Origin: Epiperipatus broadwayi
Taxonomy: Eukaryota; Onychophora; Udeonychophora; Euonychophora; Peripatidae
Assembly: GCA_028023455.1 (NCBI GenBank)
Contig: JAQFVV010012497.1
Location: 2,792,001 to 2,856,000, forward strand
Direction of reading: 5' to 3'
DNA: 64,000 bases
Numbering within the stretch: position 1 is the stretch's first letter; every line of letters begins with the position of its first letter. The notes below the pieces were generated by a model. The model made no database searches, was not told the origin of the DNA, and saw only the letters and a list, made by a program, of their open reading frames with translations. The position numbers and the translations under genes were made by a program. Below, piece after piece: positions 1-13,533 of this stretch.

Positions 1-2245
1 TCTTATTTCTCTCTCACATATCTTCTTAGATCAACTAGAAATTCATGGTCCCTATTTAATGTTTTTATACTAAGCTACTTGACTTCCAAACTAGCTCTGA
101 GATCAAAATTGAATTGCTCTTTCTCAAGGTCTAGATCTATCAAGAGGTGCCCATATAAATGATTATATTGCAATGGATATGATCCCATATCTGCCAAATA
201 AATTTTAATAAAAGTTCAATAGTGGGAATCACTCTGAACACCTGAGAGCAGAAAAGGGATTTTATGTTCGCTCCCAGCATTCAACACATTACAATGAATA
301 AAAATTTAAATTGATCAACTTAATTTAACTATTCCCTGTCATTTTATTCTGTTATTTCTAATTTATCTTTAATTGATAACCTTAATAAATTTTATTTTGC
401 TGAAGTAAACTATGGAAGTAAACCATGGACATGATTCAGATAATTAATTAAATTTTACTTATGAAAGTAAATTACGGAAATAACCGTAAACTAGATTAAG
501 CAAATTAATCATAACAATAAATTATATAAACTGAAGTCTATAAAATGACTTATATAAAATGAATTATATTACTCAAATACGGCAGTATTAAATTACTATT
601 GTAAATCAATAATGAAAATAAAGTATTAATGTCAAATTGACCATGTGAATCGAATATGGAAACAATATAATAATAACTACTGCAAATCGATTTTGGAAAC
701 AAAGCATCATTATAAATAATTAACTAAATTTAAAATATAACTCATATTACCTTAAATATAGGTGCTGGATATACGGATTCTGGAGATATTTGAAACACCA
801 AAACACAAAACACAATGTAATCTTATAACAATAATAAAACTTTATTACATGAAATCATAAATATAAAATTAAAACAAAACACACTAAATTGTAATATTGT
901 TCCACAAATATATGCTTCTGATCTATGTTTGAGTTAACTAATTTCTTGGATGACTCACTTTCGGTTTTGACCCATTCATTTATTATAAATGATTAATAAC
1001 AATCACAAATACAGATGCTGGAAACAGAATTTCGTATATTTTAGCTTTAAGAAATCTTAGCTTGAGAGAGAAGAAAACCTACAAATCTCTACTTCCCCCT
1101 CCTTTTATCGTGGACTATTCCAAAATATTATATTCGTTTCAATTATCTTAACCAGCAATGTGAAATAATTTGAAAATTTAAATCATTTTATTAAGTAATA
1201 ATTTTCACATTTCCAATGAAGAAGGATTATACGTCACAAAATTTACCCTACTAAATCTTACAAACGGGTTTAAATTCAAAACCCACACTTTCACATTCAT
1301 GCTTGTCAGATCTTTACGTTTTGACTGTATATATCGTAACTAGTTCGGTATGCCCACCCAGCTTGACGACCTCAATTTACCATCATTCAAAAAAAATCAA
1401 TATAGATCGGTTAGTTTATTACTTAAAATCCTGTCATCTTCCTCATACATATATATCTGATTAATCCTTATCCTTTCCGCAACATTGGTATGTCTAGATA
1501 AGAAAAACTCTCTTCACATCACATTACCATACAGCTCTATAACTGATAAGGAAATATAACAACTACAAGGTATCCACTTTAAACTTAAACGATTTGCTTG
1601 AGCCAGGGAGAGATCTATCCTAAGATCCAGAATTGTGTAAAGAGCTTGTCTTAGACACTTATTCCCTATATTGGCTTGCAACATTTTCTGTACTTAAACA
1701 GTAACTTATTACTGATTCCCTATCTTAATAAATAAATGGAAACTTAGTCCTCTAACTGCTATGTATCTACAAATCTGGAGACAACCACTTTATCCATTGG
1801 TGGTAGGATTACTTCATTAGTAATGATAAGCATTTATAACTCTAAATCTGACCACAATACATCATTCTAGTCTAGATAATGACAAGACTAACGATCTAAA
1901 TCAATACATAGATGAATTATTTTAATTTTAACCAAGCCAATAACATACCTAATATCTATATCAATAACAGATCAACACTAACATAATAATGGTTTTATGA
2001 CCATCCTCTCACTCTTCATTATTTACTATTAAGCACAATTAAAATTTTGTTAAGAGTAATAAAATATTTATATCATTTCTCTCTTTACTTTTAAGTCTAA
2101 ATTTACGTGAGCATCTATATTCAAATGGTATCAAAATCATTTTTCTTTCTTTCCTTCACATTTTAAACATAAACAAAATATTAAATTAAATAATCTAGTG
2201 ATCAGAGTGTTACATAGCATATAAACAAAAAATGACATATAATAC

Positions 2246-2282
<37 letters not shown>

Positions 2283-4195
2283 AATGGCATATTATATTAA
2301 TGAAATAAATGAAGAATAAATATCAGTATTACAGACAGTCTCTCTAAATTTCTCTTTTCTTCCACAGTTCATTAATTAATTACTATATTTGGTTCATTTT
2401 ACTTGAGATAGCTATCAATTGCAACTCAGACAGTTAACTTTACTTAAAAACGACAGACAGTCATTTGAATTAAGATCGATATAAAACGTAGATAGTTAGT
2501 TACTTTAAAATTTGTAGATATTTAAATCAGAATGTAGATACAGTATAGTTAATAAATTTAAAAGTTCTGCTGTTACCTTCCACTTGATCGGATTCTTCCG
2601 GAGATTGAATTCACTTTGTTCTCCTTTCTTCTTTTCTTTGATGGTAGATATTTAAAGGTTCAAACTATGGCAATAAGCAGCTTTTGATTACTAACATGAA
2701 TAAACTTTCTTTTTAAAAACATTATAATAGAAGATCGTTGTAATTCTTTAAACGAATCTTAAATAGCCATATAAATGGAATTGATCTTTTAATTTGATAG
2801 AAGAAATTTGACCATTTTCTCCTTATAGAGATTTTATAAGTAAACTGGATAAAATTTGATCAGACAATAACTTATCAAAAGTTGACTTCTTCATGATTAA
2901 TTTCGAGAAGACAGAGATATGCACCATGATTTTTTTTGAATTAGAACTTCATATTTGGGTCTACGATACAATTTGATTTCATTATTAAAATTGTATAGAA
3001 AATTTTAAAAAACTTACAAAATATATACTTTTAGATATTAATTTTTAGTTATAGTTAGCTAGCTTAGTTTCAATCAGCAAAAGTTTCTTTTCTCCCCTCT
3101 CCTTTGTTCTTTAGTTTTTATAGTTTAAAAGAAAAGAAAGTCTGTTACCCCTCCCCCAGTGATTTCTTCCCAAGTCTAGTCATAAAACAATTTCCATTCA
3201 GAGCCATTACTCTCACCAAGGTGTTATCCTTCCTAATCGTTTCTCTTGATCTTAAACCAGATCTTTTTAATTAACATGTCTCTGGTCAATTTAGGAAATT
3301 TAGTTTTAAAGACGGTATAATTAAAACATAAGCTTGCTAACACTTGTTTTGGTCAAACAAAGACTACAGTCATTCCATCTAAATAATTTCTTATTTAGAT
3401 TTACAACTTTAATAATTTAAAGAAAAATTATTTCAGTTTCCTTAAAGGAAAGAAAAAAAATCAACCCATATGTCTGCATTACACACACACATACACTGTA
3501 CAAACTATCAAACATAAAACTGATTGTTTAGATTATGAGAACAAAATATCTCTCACAATTGCTTATAATTTCAAGCATATAAATTTATAATTTTTAGATA
3601 ATCATAACCATAAATATCTACCACAATCTCCTATAACTGTAAACTTACTCTCTGTTAACCAAAGCTACTGAAAAATGATTTAATCTTACTTTTCAGCAAC
3701 TCTTTAGTAATACATTGCATACAAACACACAAACTGTCTCTACATCTGCTACTCGTTATCTATATAGCCATTACTTTCTCAAGCCAAAACTTTAACTTTT
3801 CTTTATCTAAAAAAAAAATTTTCCATCATTACTTAAGTTTATCATGTTTGGTTTAGATGGAATAAACCAAAGGGTTATAATATATACTACAAATTAAAAC
3901 TCATCAAAAGAACAAATAAATCTTGAAAAAAGAAAAATTAGTCATGAAATTTTTAACTTTCTAAAAAAGTTTCATATTTACAAAATTAAAAATAATTTTC
4001 TTACTTCAAATTCAACCTATATAACAATTCATATCCTATTAATGCTAGCTATTGAAAATACATCTTACAGTAAATTTAATTTATTGGCAATAGTAGATAC
4101 TAACAGCACAAATTGATTTGTAAAACTCCAATATTCTTAAGTTATATATGAATTGTATAATTAGTGATTACAATTTCATATATGTTTTATTATTA
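1..4195. other. AT-rich non-coding DNA
   Basis: No reading frame, splice-bounded exon or recognisable element. It holds short simple repeats: an (AAT)n/(AAAT)n run near 2249-2283 and a short (AC)n run near 3481. It is probably intergenic or intronic. Confidence 0.6.
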
Positions 4196-4201
4196 ATTGC
4201 C

Positions 4202-4335
4202 ATGTGTGGTTTAGTGCAATGGTAGAATATCTTATTCTGTAATGTGGAGTCCTAGGATTGATTCTGGTGCTTGCACTGTCAGGATTTGAACTTCTTATAA
4301 ACTCTCCAGCAATAAAGCCATTTGAACTTTTTTTT
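4202..4335 (+). mobile_element. tRNA-derived SINE (family B)
   Basis: The head is tRNA-like. TAGTGCAATGG at 4212-4222 fits the Pol III A-box consensus exactly, and GATTGATTC at 4256-4264 fits the B box with one mismatch, at normal tRNA spacing. A non-tRNA body follows and ends in a T-rich run near 4329. The GTTTAGTG...GGTAGAATA head and the ACTTCTTAT body motif recur on the minus strand near 46.5 kb, and the body motif near 34.2 kb, so this is a dispersed family. No clear target duplication is visible. Confidence 0.65.
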
Positions 4336-6074
4336 TTACACTATTTATTAAAAGCAATATATTTCTAATATAAAGCATCATAATTAAATGTATTGAAAGT
4401 AGAACTCCTTGCATGGCTTACTAATTAGAATCATTGTGAATAATAGAGAAGTTTTGAAAATAATTAAGAAACATGATAGCTTTAATTATAGAAATGAAAC
4501 TTTTAATTATATGGATTGATGACCAAGCAAGTAATAATGTTCAAGTGACACCTTATACACTAGATTGGATGGGTTCAGTTTTAATTCTTTGTTACCTGGT
4601 TACATCATAGCTGAAATTTTATTTAGATTATTACACAGAAAAAATTCTGCTATATCTCAGTGTTTGCACAAACACACATTCCTAAAAAAGATTCAGAATT
4701 AAAAAATGTTTTACATTACGTATTAGTCATATCTCTGTTTCTGGTTAAACTTAAATTTTTTTGAAGTTCTTGGCTTGATTATATACAGCTTGTAGTTCCT
4801 ATGACATGCAAATTGTCCTGTGATTACTATTAAAAAAAAATCATTTAATATAAGATTATGAGTGTAAAGGTAATTGAATGCTTATTTATCTGGTCTAAGG
4901 CATTTAAATAAATCTAATAAAAGAATTATGACTGGCATGCCAAAATAGAGTAATATTTTAATTGGTTTAAAATTTATTTTTTAATTATAATTACCATTAA
5001 AAATTGGTGTATTTTCTCTTTTGAAATAAAGATATTGTGAAATTAGAATCTTATTTTTCATTTCAATTAAATTCCCATCTTTTCTGAGAATCTTTGATAG
5101 AGTCAGTAAACTTATGTCAAGCCTAAGTGTGGCATTTAACATCAATCCAAGATTATTTAATAGTTAACACAAAAATATTAATTTTATTTGCTGCTAGAAA
5201 TAATGGTACCCTCAAACTTGTCAAGGCTGATTCTTTAGAATGAAGCAATTTCTTTTACCTATTTTAACTTATCGGCTAATTTCATTATTGTGAGTCATTA
5301 CTTTATTTCATAATCTTAATTTGAAAATAATTTGACTAGCATAATCTTTATATTAGAAGTACAAATCAACTAATAACACTGCCTTCAATTCTGAATTTAT
5401 TTACAAAAAAATAAATCATATTTGGTTCAGATTTTTACTCTCTTTTTTTCATGTATGCAACACATATTTCTTTAATTAAAATCCACTGCAAATTTTTTCA
5501 TTTCTGTTTTCTCATCTTTTCTTTTACCTGAATATTTTTTAAATAATTATTTGTATTTCAACTAAAAATATATCACTATACTATTCCTAAATCAATTTTC
5601 AATGAAAACATAATTTATCACATAAATGTGTTTCACTTATAAATTATTTCCATAGATCATGAACAATGAATGTAATTATTACTACCATACCATTTAACCA
5701 GCAAAAATTAAAATACCCCAAGCCAAACTTTCTATATTCTCTTTAGTTATACAACATAGTTCTATTCATATCATTATTTACTCCAAGAATTTCTTAATAT
5801 TAAATATAAATCTTTAATTTTATCAATGTTAGAATATAAAAAGATCATTTTACCCTAACATTTACTAATTTCTTGCTTCTTACTTAACTTCTAATTTTAC
5901 TTTGAAATATAATTGCTTCAATAGCATTTGTATATTTTATTTCTGAATATAAAATTCTATAATTTCCTATTATTAAGTAATATAGTTAAAATAATTTGTT
6001 CATTTCAATCATACTTATTTTTTCTTTGAATAGATTGCATAATTAAAATTGCCATATTGGCAATTTGCCAAATG
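4336..6074. other. AT-rich non-coding DNA
   Basis: Nothing recognised. Homopolymer-rich and AT-rich, without an open frame worth reporting. Confidence 0.55.
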
Positions 6075-6160
6075 CTTTTTTGGTGTAGTAATGATTAATT
6101 ATATGATGATTTCCATCATCTGAAAGTCAAAGAAGTTCAAATCCTTACAATAAATAATTT
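6075..6160 (+). mobile_element. tRNA-derived SINE fragment
   Basis: TGGTGTAGTAA at 6081-6091 is a near A box, and GTTCAAATCC at 6135-6144 contains a perfect B box. The head resembles the other GGTGTAGT-type tRNA heads in the window. The 3' body is not clear, so this may be only the tRNA part of an old insertion. Confidence 0.45.
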
Positions 6161-6460
6161 TTGATCATAAAGACTTATAATGTTTTTAAGAAACTGCTTT
6201 AATTAGAAAATTAATTATTTAATCATAATAAAATCAAAATCACTATAAATTTCATTTTACATCAGTTGTTTAAAACTATTTCCATAATAAAGCAATAAAT
6301 ACTATTTTCTTAATTTTCAAGTTCTTTGATATACTACAACTGTCAAAGCTTCTCATCTCTAGTTTGGTGGCAGATAACTAATGTTTTATTGATGCTCTGG
6401 ACAACATTATAAAAGTGTTCATAAAATTTCAATTAAATTTAAGTTTGTTTGTTTGTTTTT

Positions 6461-6588
6461 GTACAATTTCAAATAAGAAAACATAAATATTATAATTAAT
6501 TGCTTAAGAGTTATGTGACAGTCAAGTACAATTTCAACATAAATATTATGATTAATTGCTTAAAAGATCATATAACATTCAAATACCA
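6461..6588. repeat. two-copy tandem duplication, ~65 bp
   Basis: Two adjacent diverged units share GTACAATTTCAA, ACATAAATATTAT and TTAATTGCTTAA in the same order, starting near 6461 and 6526. It is a local duplication with no sign of transposition. Confidence 0.55.
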
Positions 6589-7432
6589 AAATACCAAGAT
6601 GAGTATAACAATGCTAGTCAATTGATTAAACAGATTTTTTTTTAAGTTACTCAAGTAATAACTTATAGCTCCTCAGTTCCCCGTTGAGTACTGCATTAAA
6701 CCATATAGAATTTAAACAACTGAAAAAATATAAAACTTTCCTAAAATACATTCAACAGCTTCTTTGGTTGTATAGAAATAAGGTTCATAGTCCCTTTGAA
6801 TTCTTGTTGTTACTATATATGTGTAAATCATTAGTAACTTTCACATAAATTTTATTATTCACTTATGTTTTGTGATTCACTGTTGCCATCTTGACTTTAT
6901 TGACTGTTCTAGAAAGTAAAAAAATATATATATTGAATTACTACTGATTTTAAAGAATCTTTATTAATCATGATTGATTTAACCTGTGATATACATTTGT
7001 ACAACAGACAATTATTGTAAAAAAAATGTACAGATTTAATTAAGTATATCTACAATAGATTCTTAAGTGTTATTTTAAAAATACATATACTGTATATATA
7101 TATATACAGGAATAATTATGTATGTGTATAAAGTATCCATATTTAAATCACTAAGTAAAAAAAATTAGTCTATATAAAAAAATATTAAGTAATGCAGTTT
7201 AAATTATTAGCAAACGCTTGAGATTAGTCTCCAAGTTATTGTGCAAAATACATATGTAACCATATGTGTGTATGTTTAAAATTAAAAAATCAGATATATT
7301 AATCTTTAATTGAGATTTAAAGATTATATCTGTGCTAGAGATAATCTCTAGTTTAGAAAATGATTAGTAATAATCATTATTGTATTTATCTGAGGTGGGT
7401 GGTGACAAAGTTGTGAGTGGAGTGAGTCTGAC

Positions 7433-7582
7433 AATGGTAAATAAAAATGTAACAATATTTAAACTACAAATAAAATTAAGTCTCAGTATTATACAAATAA
7501 GTTTGCCAATGGTAAATAAAAATGTAATAATATTTAAACTACAAATAAAATTAAGTATCAGTATTATATAAATACAATCAGG
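7433..7582. repeat. two-copy tandem duplication, 75 bp
   Basis: AATGGTAAATAAAAATGTAA starts at 7433 and again at 7508. The two 75-bp units differ at only a few bases. Open frames on both strands here are by-products of the duplication and are not reported as genes. Confidence 0.85.
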
Positions 7583-7660
7583 AAAAATCAATTCAAAAGA
7601 TAAGTTTTTTTCTGTATTGCAAGTAGTATTTGCAGAGATTTTAAAAATAACATCAATTCA

Positions 7661-8950
7661 TTGTCTAAATTATATATAGGCAATAAGGCCGCCTCCATTA
7701 CGAAAGCACGTGGAGAATCGACTGCAACATACATTAGCATTACTAAATCAATAGCGAAGATGAGCGATCCCATTACTGGCACCAAATATTTAATGAAAAA
7801 GAAGCAAAACAATGCACCTAGATTCCATAAAACTATGTTGAATGACATCGCAAATCTTAACCTTGGCATGGATATGTCAGAAAATAATGTAGGCCCAACT
7901 ATGTTATGGACAGACGAAATGTTGGAAAATATTTTGATCAAATTTAATTTGATATCTCCTGTAAATGTTTTTTCACTGGTCAATGAATCATATTAGCTGT
8001 TATAAATATTACCTGCTCTCTATATAGTTTTCCAAAGGAACTATTGTATGAAACACTTACTTCAAACAACTAATGGGATAGCGTTTTGCAAATAGCAGAC
8101 CATCCCAAGCATCATTACCTCGTCTTAGAATTTTTTGATACCAAACAAAGAAATCAATTTAAAAGGCAAATAACAACATTGGGTAAGCACATATTAATCA
8201 TAGTAAATGAGCATAGACAAAGCATGATTACTGGAGTGCTCAAAAATGTATACCTAAATGACACTGTGATTTTAAAAAAGCTTATGGATCCATTTGGTAA
8301 TGTCATTAATCGGCAACCAGTATATCACAAAGATACTCCAATATCTATTGTTGGAAACAGAGTTCAGCTGCAAAACAGCATTGATCCGCTAAGCATACCC
8401 CCGCAAGTTACACATCAAGAGGCTATGCTGTTAATATTCATTCAAGGAATCAAGCCTGTTTCCAATACAGCCTCTGCAGTCATCTGGCAGTCAATTGTGA
8501 TAATGTGTGGTGACATTGTAATGCAATAAACATACCATCATATAGTTATACAAAGAAAAAAGTTCAAAAGAATAATACCTACATGGAATCTAATACACAA
8601 ACTGACTTGGAACACAATTTTGATGGGAAAAAATAATGAACAAAATGTCCATTCAACAAATAATTTGATAGCAAATATAATGAACAAAACATCATCAGAA
8701 GTACTCAACATTTTAACATCATGTACGCTGCAACTATACCATAACACATGTGATGCTACAAACAATAGAAAGCCTGGTCAACTGGGAAAAAACTATGCAA
8801 GAAATATACCAAGCAAATCATAAGACATCAGTGAGGATGAAGAGTCATTATCAATGCTAGAACAATTTAAAGCAGAAAAGAAAACAGATAATCAAATCAA
8901 AGCAGAGCCTGCTGACTTCTCAAAAGACAACAATGCACATTTTGGGAAAA
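7661..8950 (+). pseudogene. LINE ORF1 (gag-like) pseudogene
   Basis: Open stretches at 7661-7996, 8086-8529 and 8620-8823 belong to one broken ORF1. The second holds YLNDT and KLMDPFG, which recur as YLNNT and KLMEPFG in the minus-strand copy near 39.4 kb. At 8457-8498, in a different frame from the 8086 stretch, the sequence reads C-F-Q-Y-S-L-C-S-H-L-A-V-N-C. This is the spacing of a CX2CX4HX4C zinc knuckle with Tyr at the second Cys position and an extra Cys at position 7. Such knuckles bind the element's RNA in gag-like ORF1 proteins (family knowledge). At least two frameshifts and several stops make it non-functional. Confidence 0.7.
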
Positions 8951-9169
8951 GTAAGTATATTTCACTATACTAAACAAAATGATATAGATACTAACATTAG
9001 AGAGCACCAATCACACACACAACAGAAATATAACACATCTACACATAATGACACTTGTTCTATCTAGTTGATATATAATTTTAGCAGGTTCTGAATATAA
9101 TATTAAAAGGGGCATGCCAGGTAGAGTAAATAATAATATACGTAATGAACTAAAAGTGTACATAACATT

Positions 9170-9710
9170 AGGGTTTGAATGTTGTGGCAAAAAATTATCA
9201 GCTAATTAAATGGTTAGATATAGTGCAACCACAAATAATAGGATTACTAGAAACAAAGAACTATAGTGGATCACAAACTGATCCTTCTAACTACTTGAAC
9301 AGACTTGGATTCTCAGCATTCTCTAAGCTTACACCTGCACCGTCAAGCAGGGCCAGGAGTCATTTAACTCATTCAAAATTATATTTACAGATGAGTATGC
9401 AATAATGCTCACAATATAACATAAAACAATAAGTTTAAATGTAGTGCTTGTTTATATGCCCCCTAACCAGAACACTATTACCAGAATTATTCAAAACATA
9501 AATTTATTATTTGCTACTTCCTCATAACCACTCATGCTGATGGTAGACTTTAACATGTTATATTCTATATTTATTAATAAAGGGTTGCAACCACATTAAT
9601 AGTTCACTTATGAGTGGTGAAGAATTTCTGCCAAGCAGTTATGTTTCATTCAACAATGGCAGATACTCATCACTTATAGATCTAGTATTTTACTCGCTTT
9701 AACACACCCT
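9170..9710 (+). pseudogene. LINE endonuclease (EEP) pseudogene
   Basis: The stretch from 9175 reads NVVAKNYQLIKWLD then PQIIGLLETK, the start of an exonuclease-endonuclease-phosphatase domain, where the E of the ETK motif is the usual metal-binding Glu. Further on, in shifted frames, come VYMPPN near 9455, VDFNM near 9543 (the GDFN motif with Gly lost) and SFNNGRYSSLIDLVF near 9645. In the family this domain nicks target DNA to prime reverse transcription. Stops and at least two frame changes break it. Confidence 0.75.
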
Positions 9711-10329
9711 AAAAATTCAGCTAGTTCCCTCTCCTCTCTCAGGCAGCAATAATGGCCATTCTTGATGTAAATTATACATATCATGCAACAAAGAACAATA
9801 AGAATCCTATTAAGTACAAGAACAACAGAATTTTTTATTCTCAGAAATATACACTTTATTAGGTAAACTAAACAGCTTAGAAATGGATCCAGCACAAAAA
9901 TGGATAGCATACACACAAATAATATCATCTATTATAAATTATATCACAAGAACCATTGCACCACTAACAAACTCTTAGCTGTTGTTGATGAATTACATAA
10001 AAGGATAATACATAGTACCCTAATTACAGTAAATAATCATCTATTAATTAAACTAAAAAAATCTCACAAATCCACATGTGATATATTAAAAGAATACATT
10101 ACTACAAAAAATGTTTTCATCATACAAACACATATCTGATCCAGACAATATATTTGAAGGACCCTAGGCCAAACACCTGCAACAAAAGTTCCTTCAGCAT
10201 TAGTGACTGGAGATATGTTTGTCACAGGTGATAATATGCTAACAACAGTATACAATCACTTGAAGTAAATACTTCAAAATGATTCAAACCATCTTTTAGA
10301 CAATTTGGAATGCCGGATGATACAGAAAT

Positions 10330-11190
10330 ATTCAACCTAAAGATTTTATACAAAGTTTGAAAATGCGATTCATGCCATCCAGGACCACTGGGTACACCAA
10401 AATTTGTTTTTGCCCACTTAAGCCAGTTCGCTTCTAATTATCTTGCAGATACAGCTAACTTTCTTACAAAAAGGATATATCATATTCATGATATATATCC
10501 TGTAGCAATCATTCCATTTATGAAGAAACAAACTTTGCTCGATACAATGCAAAACATAAGGCCAATATCTATGAGCCCATTGAGTATTAAAGTACTCAAA
10601 ACAATAAAAACAAAATTGAACCACACCTTATACTTTTATCGCAGGCACAATTTGCTAAAAAAGACTAATCAACAGATCAAGCAGCTTTTGTATTCGAAAC
10701 TGTCACAATGCAAAATGCAAAAAAATACAGCCAATAGCAGTCAACTGGATATAAGGAGTGTTTTTCTTCCAGCACCAATTGATATACTCATAAAAACATT
10801 AGAAAAAAAAAATACCAAAATCAATATTATATTTCCTCACAAACTTGCTAATAAATAGAGAAATATACATAACTTTAAATGGGAAAATATCTCTTTTAAT
10901 CTACATCAAAGGGTCTCCATTTAATGCATTGCTATTCACTGAGTGTAGTAGCCTACAATACACTCGATCATATATTACAAAAATTTATCAGGAAAAGAAT
11001 GACACTTTAAGTTCAATTATTTGCAGAAATAAGTATAACATTTATAGCATATGCATTATGGTACACTTATCTTTACAGTAGTAATGCAAAAAAATTTAAC
11101 ACACTTAAAAACAAATTAGCACAATAAATCAAAGAAATAAAAAAATGACCTTTTTTGCAGACAGTGGGTCAATTGTCCATCAGTGCTCTA
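10330..11190 (+). pseudogene. LINE reverse transcriptase pseudogene
   Basis: Frames near 10385-10640 give PGPLGTPKFVFAHLSQFASNYL and then NIRPISMSPLSIKVLK, the usual LINE RT entry (a PG-D-G-P-like segment, then YRPISL). The motif A area reads LDIRSVF near 10749-10769 instead of F-DI-SAFD. The FADD box is reduced to FAE followed by ISI near 11020. Catalytic aspartates are missing and stops are frequent, so this RT is dead. Confidence 0.7.
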
Positions 11191-11209
11191 ACCTCTAGTG
11201 AGATATATT

Positions 11210-12425
11210 TTCTGTTTCCTAATTTATTGTAAATGTTTTTAATAACAGTTTAATTCACTCAATGCTATTGAAAATATTTAGTGTGATATTCTTCTTTGAT
11301 TAGTTCTGAATTATTTTTTCTTCTTTTAAACTGAAATATCTGTATATGTATAATGTTTTGTCCCTTTAAACTGAAATATCTTCTTTGAATAAAGTTCCTT
11401 CTAAAACTAAATTATTTAAATTATTAACTCTGAAACTAGAGGATTAAAAAACACATTAACCCAATTCAATTACCTAAATTAAAAATGTAGCAAACTAATA
11501 AAAGTTAATCTGATTAGTGAACTGGAAAAACAGCAGAGAACAATAAAGGAAAAACTAATATTTTTAAAAGGTAAAAAATAACACTCTCTAGATATCTGAC
11601 TGGAATTTACTGATAGCTGAAATAACTGGAAAAAGATTGAAGTATTAAAAAAGTTTATTTAAACAAGTATTCCCAGAGAATCCCACCTTCATAGCATAAA
11701 GTGAGCCTAGGGCTTTTTTTAACAGGTCATCTAGATTTTAATTTCTGTAATCCTCTAAAATTATTAAGACATATGGTATGAATTAAATATATGACGTTTT
11801 ATATAAATTTCTTGTATAATATGTTTATAAAAAGAGACCACCTGTGTATGTATTTACAAAAATTTGAAAGGTTTTTTAAACAATCAAGTTTGTCAATAAT
11901 TTTAAAATACACATGCCATAACCTCTCAAAACAATTATCTCACAAATTGATTTTTTTCCAACAACAGTAATTACATATTTATATCTAATCTTATACTAAT
12001 TATTTCATGCCAATTCACTGAATATATTGGACAAATTAACCACAATAAGAATATAAATAAATAGACACATACTTTTTGTGCATGTCTACTTTCAAATATA
12101 TAAGCGCAATGTTATTAATCTAGTCCCCTTAGTTGTTTACTCTTTTTCTGGATTAATATTTTTTCATATTCAAAATAATTGCTCTACCATAATAGCAAAA
12201 CAAATTGTAAAAGCTTAAAAAGTATTGCTGCATAATACCTATAAAAAGAATGTTGCTACTATATGAATATTTAAAATACTTTATGTAGAACAGCTCTGTG
12301 GATTTTGACACCTCATATAATTTTTCTAACTTCAAGTAAGAATTCAATACCCCTTAGATGTTTATATTAATTTTCTTTTCTAAAGTATACACTTATAAGA
12401 TGACATATTTAATTAAAGAAACAAC
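11210..12425. other. AT-rich non-coding DNA
   Basis: Nothing recognised except a short repeated phrase, TTTAAACTGAAATATC, near 11325 and 11367. Confidence 0.5.
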
Positions 12426-12429
12426 CTGT

Positions 12430-12505
12430 ATAGTTTGGTGTAGTAATAGAGTGAGACTTTTGAAGCTCAAGTCCATGAATCACGGTCCAGATCTACTTAT
12501 TCGGT
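12430..12505 (+). mobile_element. tRNA-derived SINE fragment (family B)
   Basis: TAGTTTGGTGTAGTAATAGA followed by AGTCCATGAATCACGGTCCAG matches the head of the 46.5-kb family B copy (GTTTAGTGTAGTGGTAGAAT then GATCCATGGATCATGGCTCG). It adjoins the left end of the TIR-like segment at 12509. Confidence 0.5.
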
Positions 12506-12761
12506 ACTTATGTATTAGTCCTCTGACACAGCACATATTAGACCTGTGGCACATTTTCACAACCACAATGAATGTGTCATTGCAATTAGATCAAATAATT
12601 CCAGTTAAATTCTGGTATTTTGTTATCTGATGTCGCAGCAGAATGTGGTTTCCCAAGTATTTCTCAATATTTCTGATTGTATCTTCAATCTTTATCTTAT
12701 ATTCTGTTTTTTTATATTTCACCAGTTATTGTCAAGATTTCATTATGGCAGCAGCTTTCTG

Positions 12762-13012
12762 CAATCATGTAGTCATTTCGGAGGGAAACAATGTAAAATT
12801 TTAACATCACATCTCCATCTTGTCCAGAAAAATTAATTAACATATTATTTGGACAGTAAGTAACATGTATGTATATTTTATGTTTTCATGAATAATATTT
12901 TAGAAATTTTGATAGTTTAATTATATTTTTCCATATAAATTTTGTATATATTTATTGAAAATGCCTCAAGTATTTATTCTTTTTTTTTTAATTATATATC
13001 ACAGAATTTAAT
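12762..13012. repeat. unit X, first copy
   Basis: Contains ATCATGTAGTCATTT, TTAATTAACATATTATTT, AGTAAGTAACATGT, TTTTCATGAATAATATTTTA and TTAATTATATATCACAGAAT in that order. The same series recurs at 13133-13243 and, beyond the RTE insertion, at 16345-16487. This shows that the RTE split the second copy. Confidence 0.75.
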
Positions 13013-13233
13013 AAAAGTTACTTTTTTATATATTTCGGAGGGAAATCGTTTTTCTTTTTTTTTAAACTTTTTTTTAAAAATACATATATCTATTACCGAC
13101 CAAATTCTGATCATGTGATACTTTGCACTATCATGCAGTCATTTTAGATAGAAGTCAAATCTCCAACATGTCCTGAAAATTTAATTAACGTATTATTTAT
13201 TGCAACAATTCCTGATATATATTGCGTAGTAAG

Positions 13234-13243
13234 TAACATATGT
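13234..13243. repeat. 5' target-site duplication of RTE element
   Basis: TAACATATGT at 13234-13243 is repeated exactly at 16335-16344, directly flanking the RTE copy. Unit X reads continuously across the pair, confirming it as a target duplication. Confidence 0.85.
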
Positions 13244-13533
13244 GGCTGCAGAAAGGAGTTTGCTATTGACTGAAAGAAGACACTTTGATTCCTCTAGGAA
13301 GTCTTAAAGGTACCGAGGAGGACAAATTCCTAATGTCCACTCCATACGTTCTTGTTGCAGCAGTTATTACTATGTGAATATTCATATAGTATACGAACAT
13401 GGATGGGATGCTCACCAACACGCATTAGCCAGTGTGATGAGTTTATTGGCTTTTTACCTCTGAGTTTAAGATCAAAAAATACCATGGTCTTTCTTCTCAG
13501 TTGCCTGATAAGGGAGAATAAATGTTTGTGTAA

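Larger units (their letters stand above)
7589..11200 (+). mobile_element. non-LTR retrotransposon (LINE), decayed copy 1
   Basis: About 3.6 kb reads in plus-strand order as ORF1 with a Cys/His knuckle, an apurinic-type endonuclease and a reverse transcriptase. Every domain is broken by stops and frameshifts, so the copy is dead. A second copy of the same family lies on the minus strand at 35.3-39.8 kb; the two share endonuclease phrases (GLLETK, DPS-Y, GFSAFS, NNGR-SSLIDL) and ORF1 phrases (YLN-T, KLM-PFG). The clade is not settled: an ORF1 knuckle plus this endonuclease suits the I/Jockey-type LINEs, but the RT is too damaged to place. No target duplication or 3' tail was identified, so the boundaries are approximate. 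Confidence 0.8.

Noticed and set aside
2249-2283. (AAT)n array as a regulatory or satellite element
   Set aside because: A short microsatellite of the kind expected in AT-rich DNA.
7588-7983. 131-codon minus-strand frame
   Set aside because: Antisense of LINE ORF1, which has homologous sequence on the correct strand at 38-39 kb.
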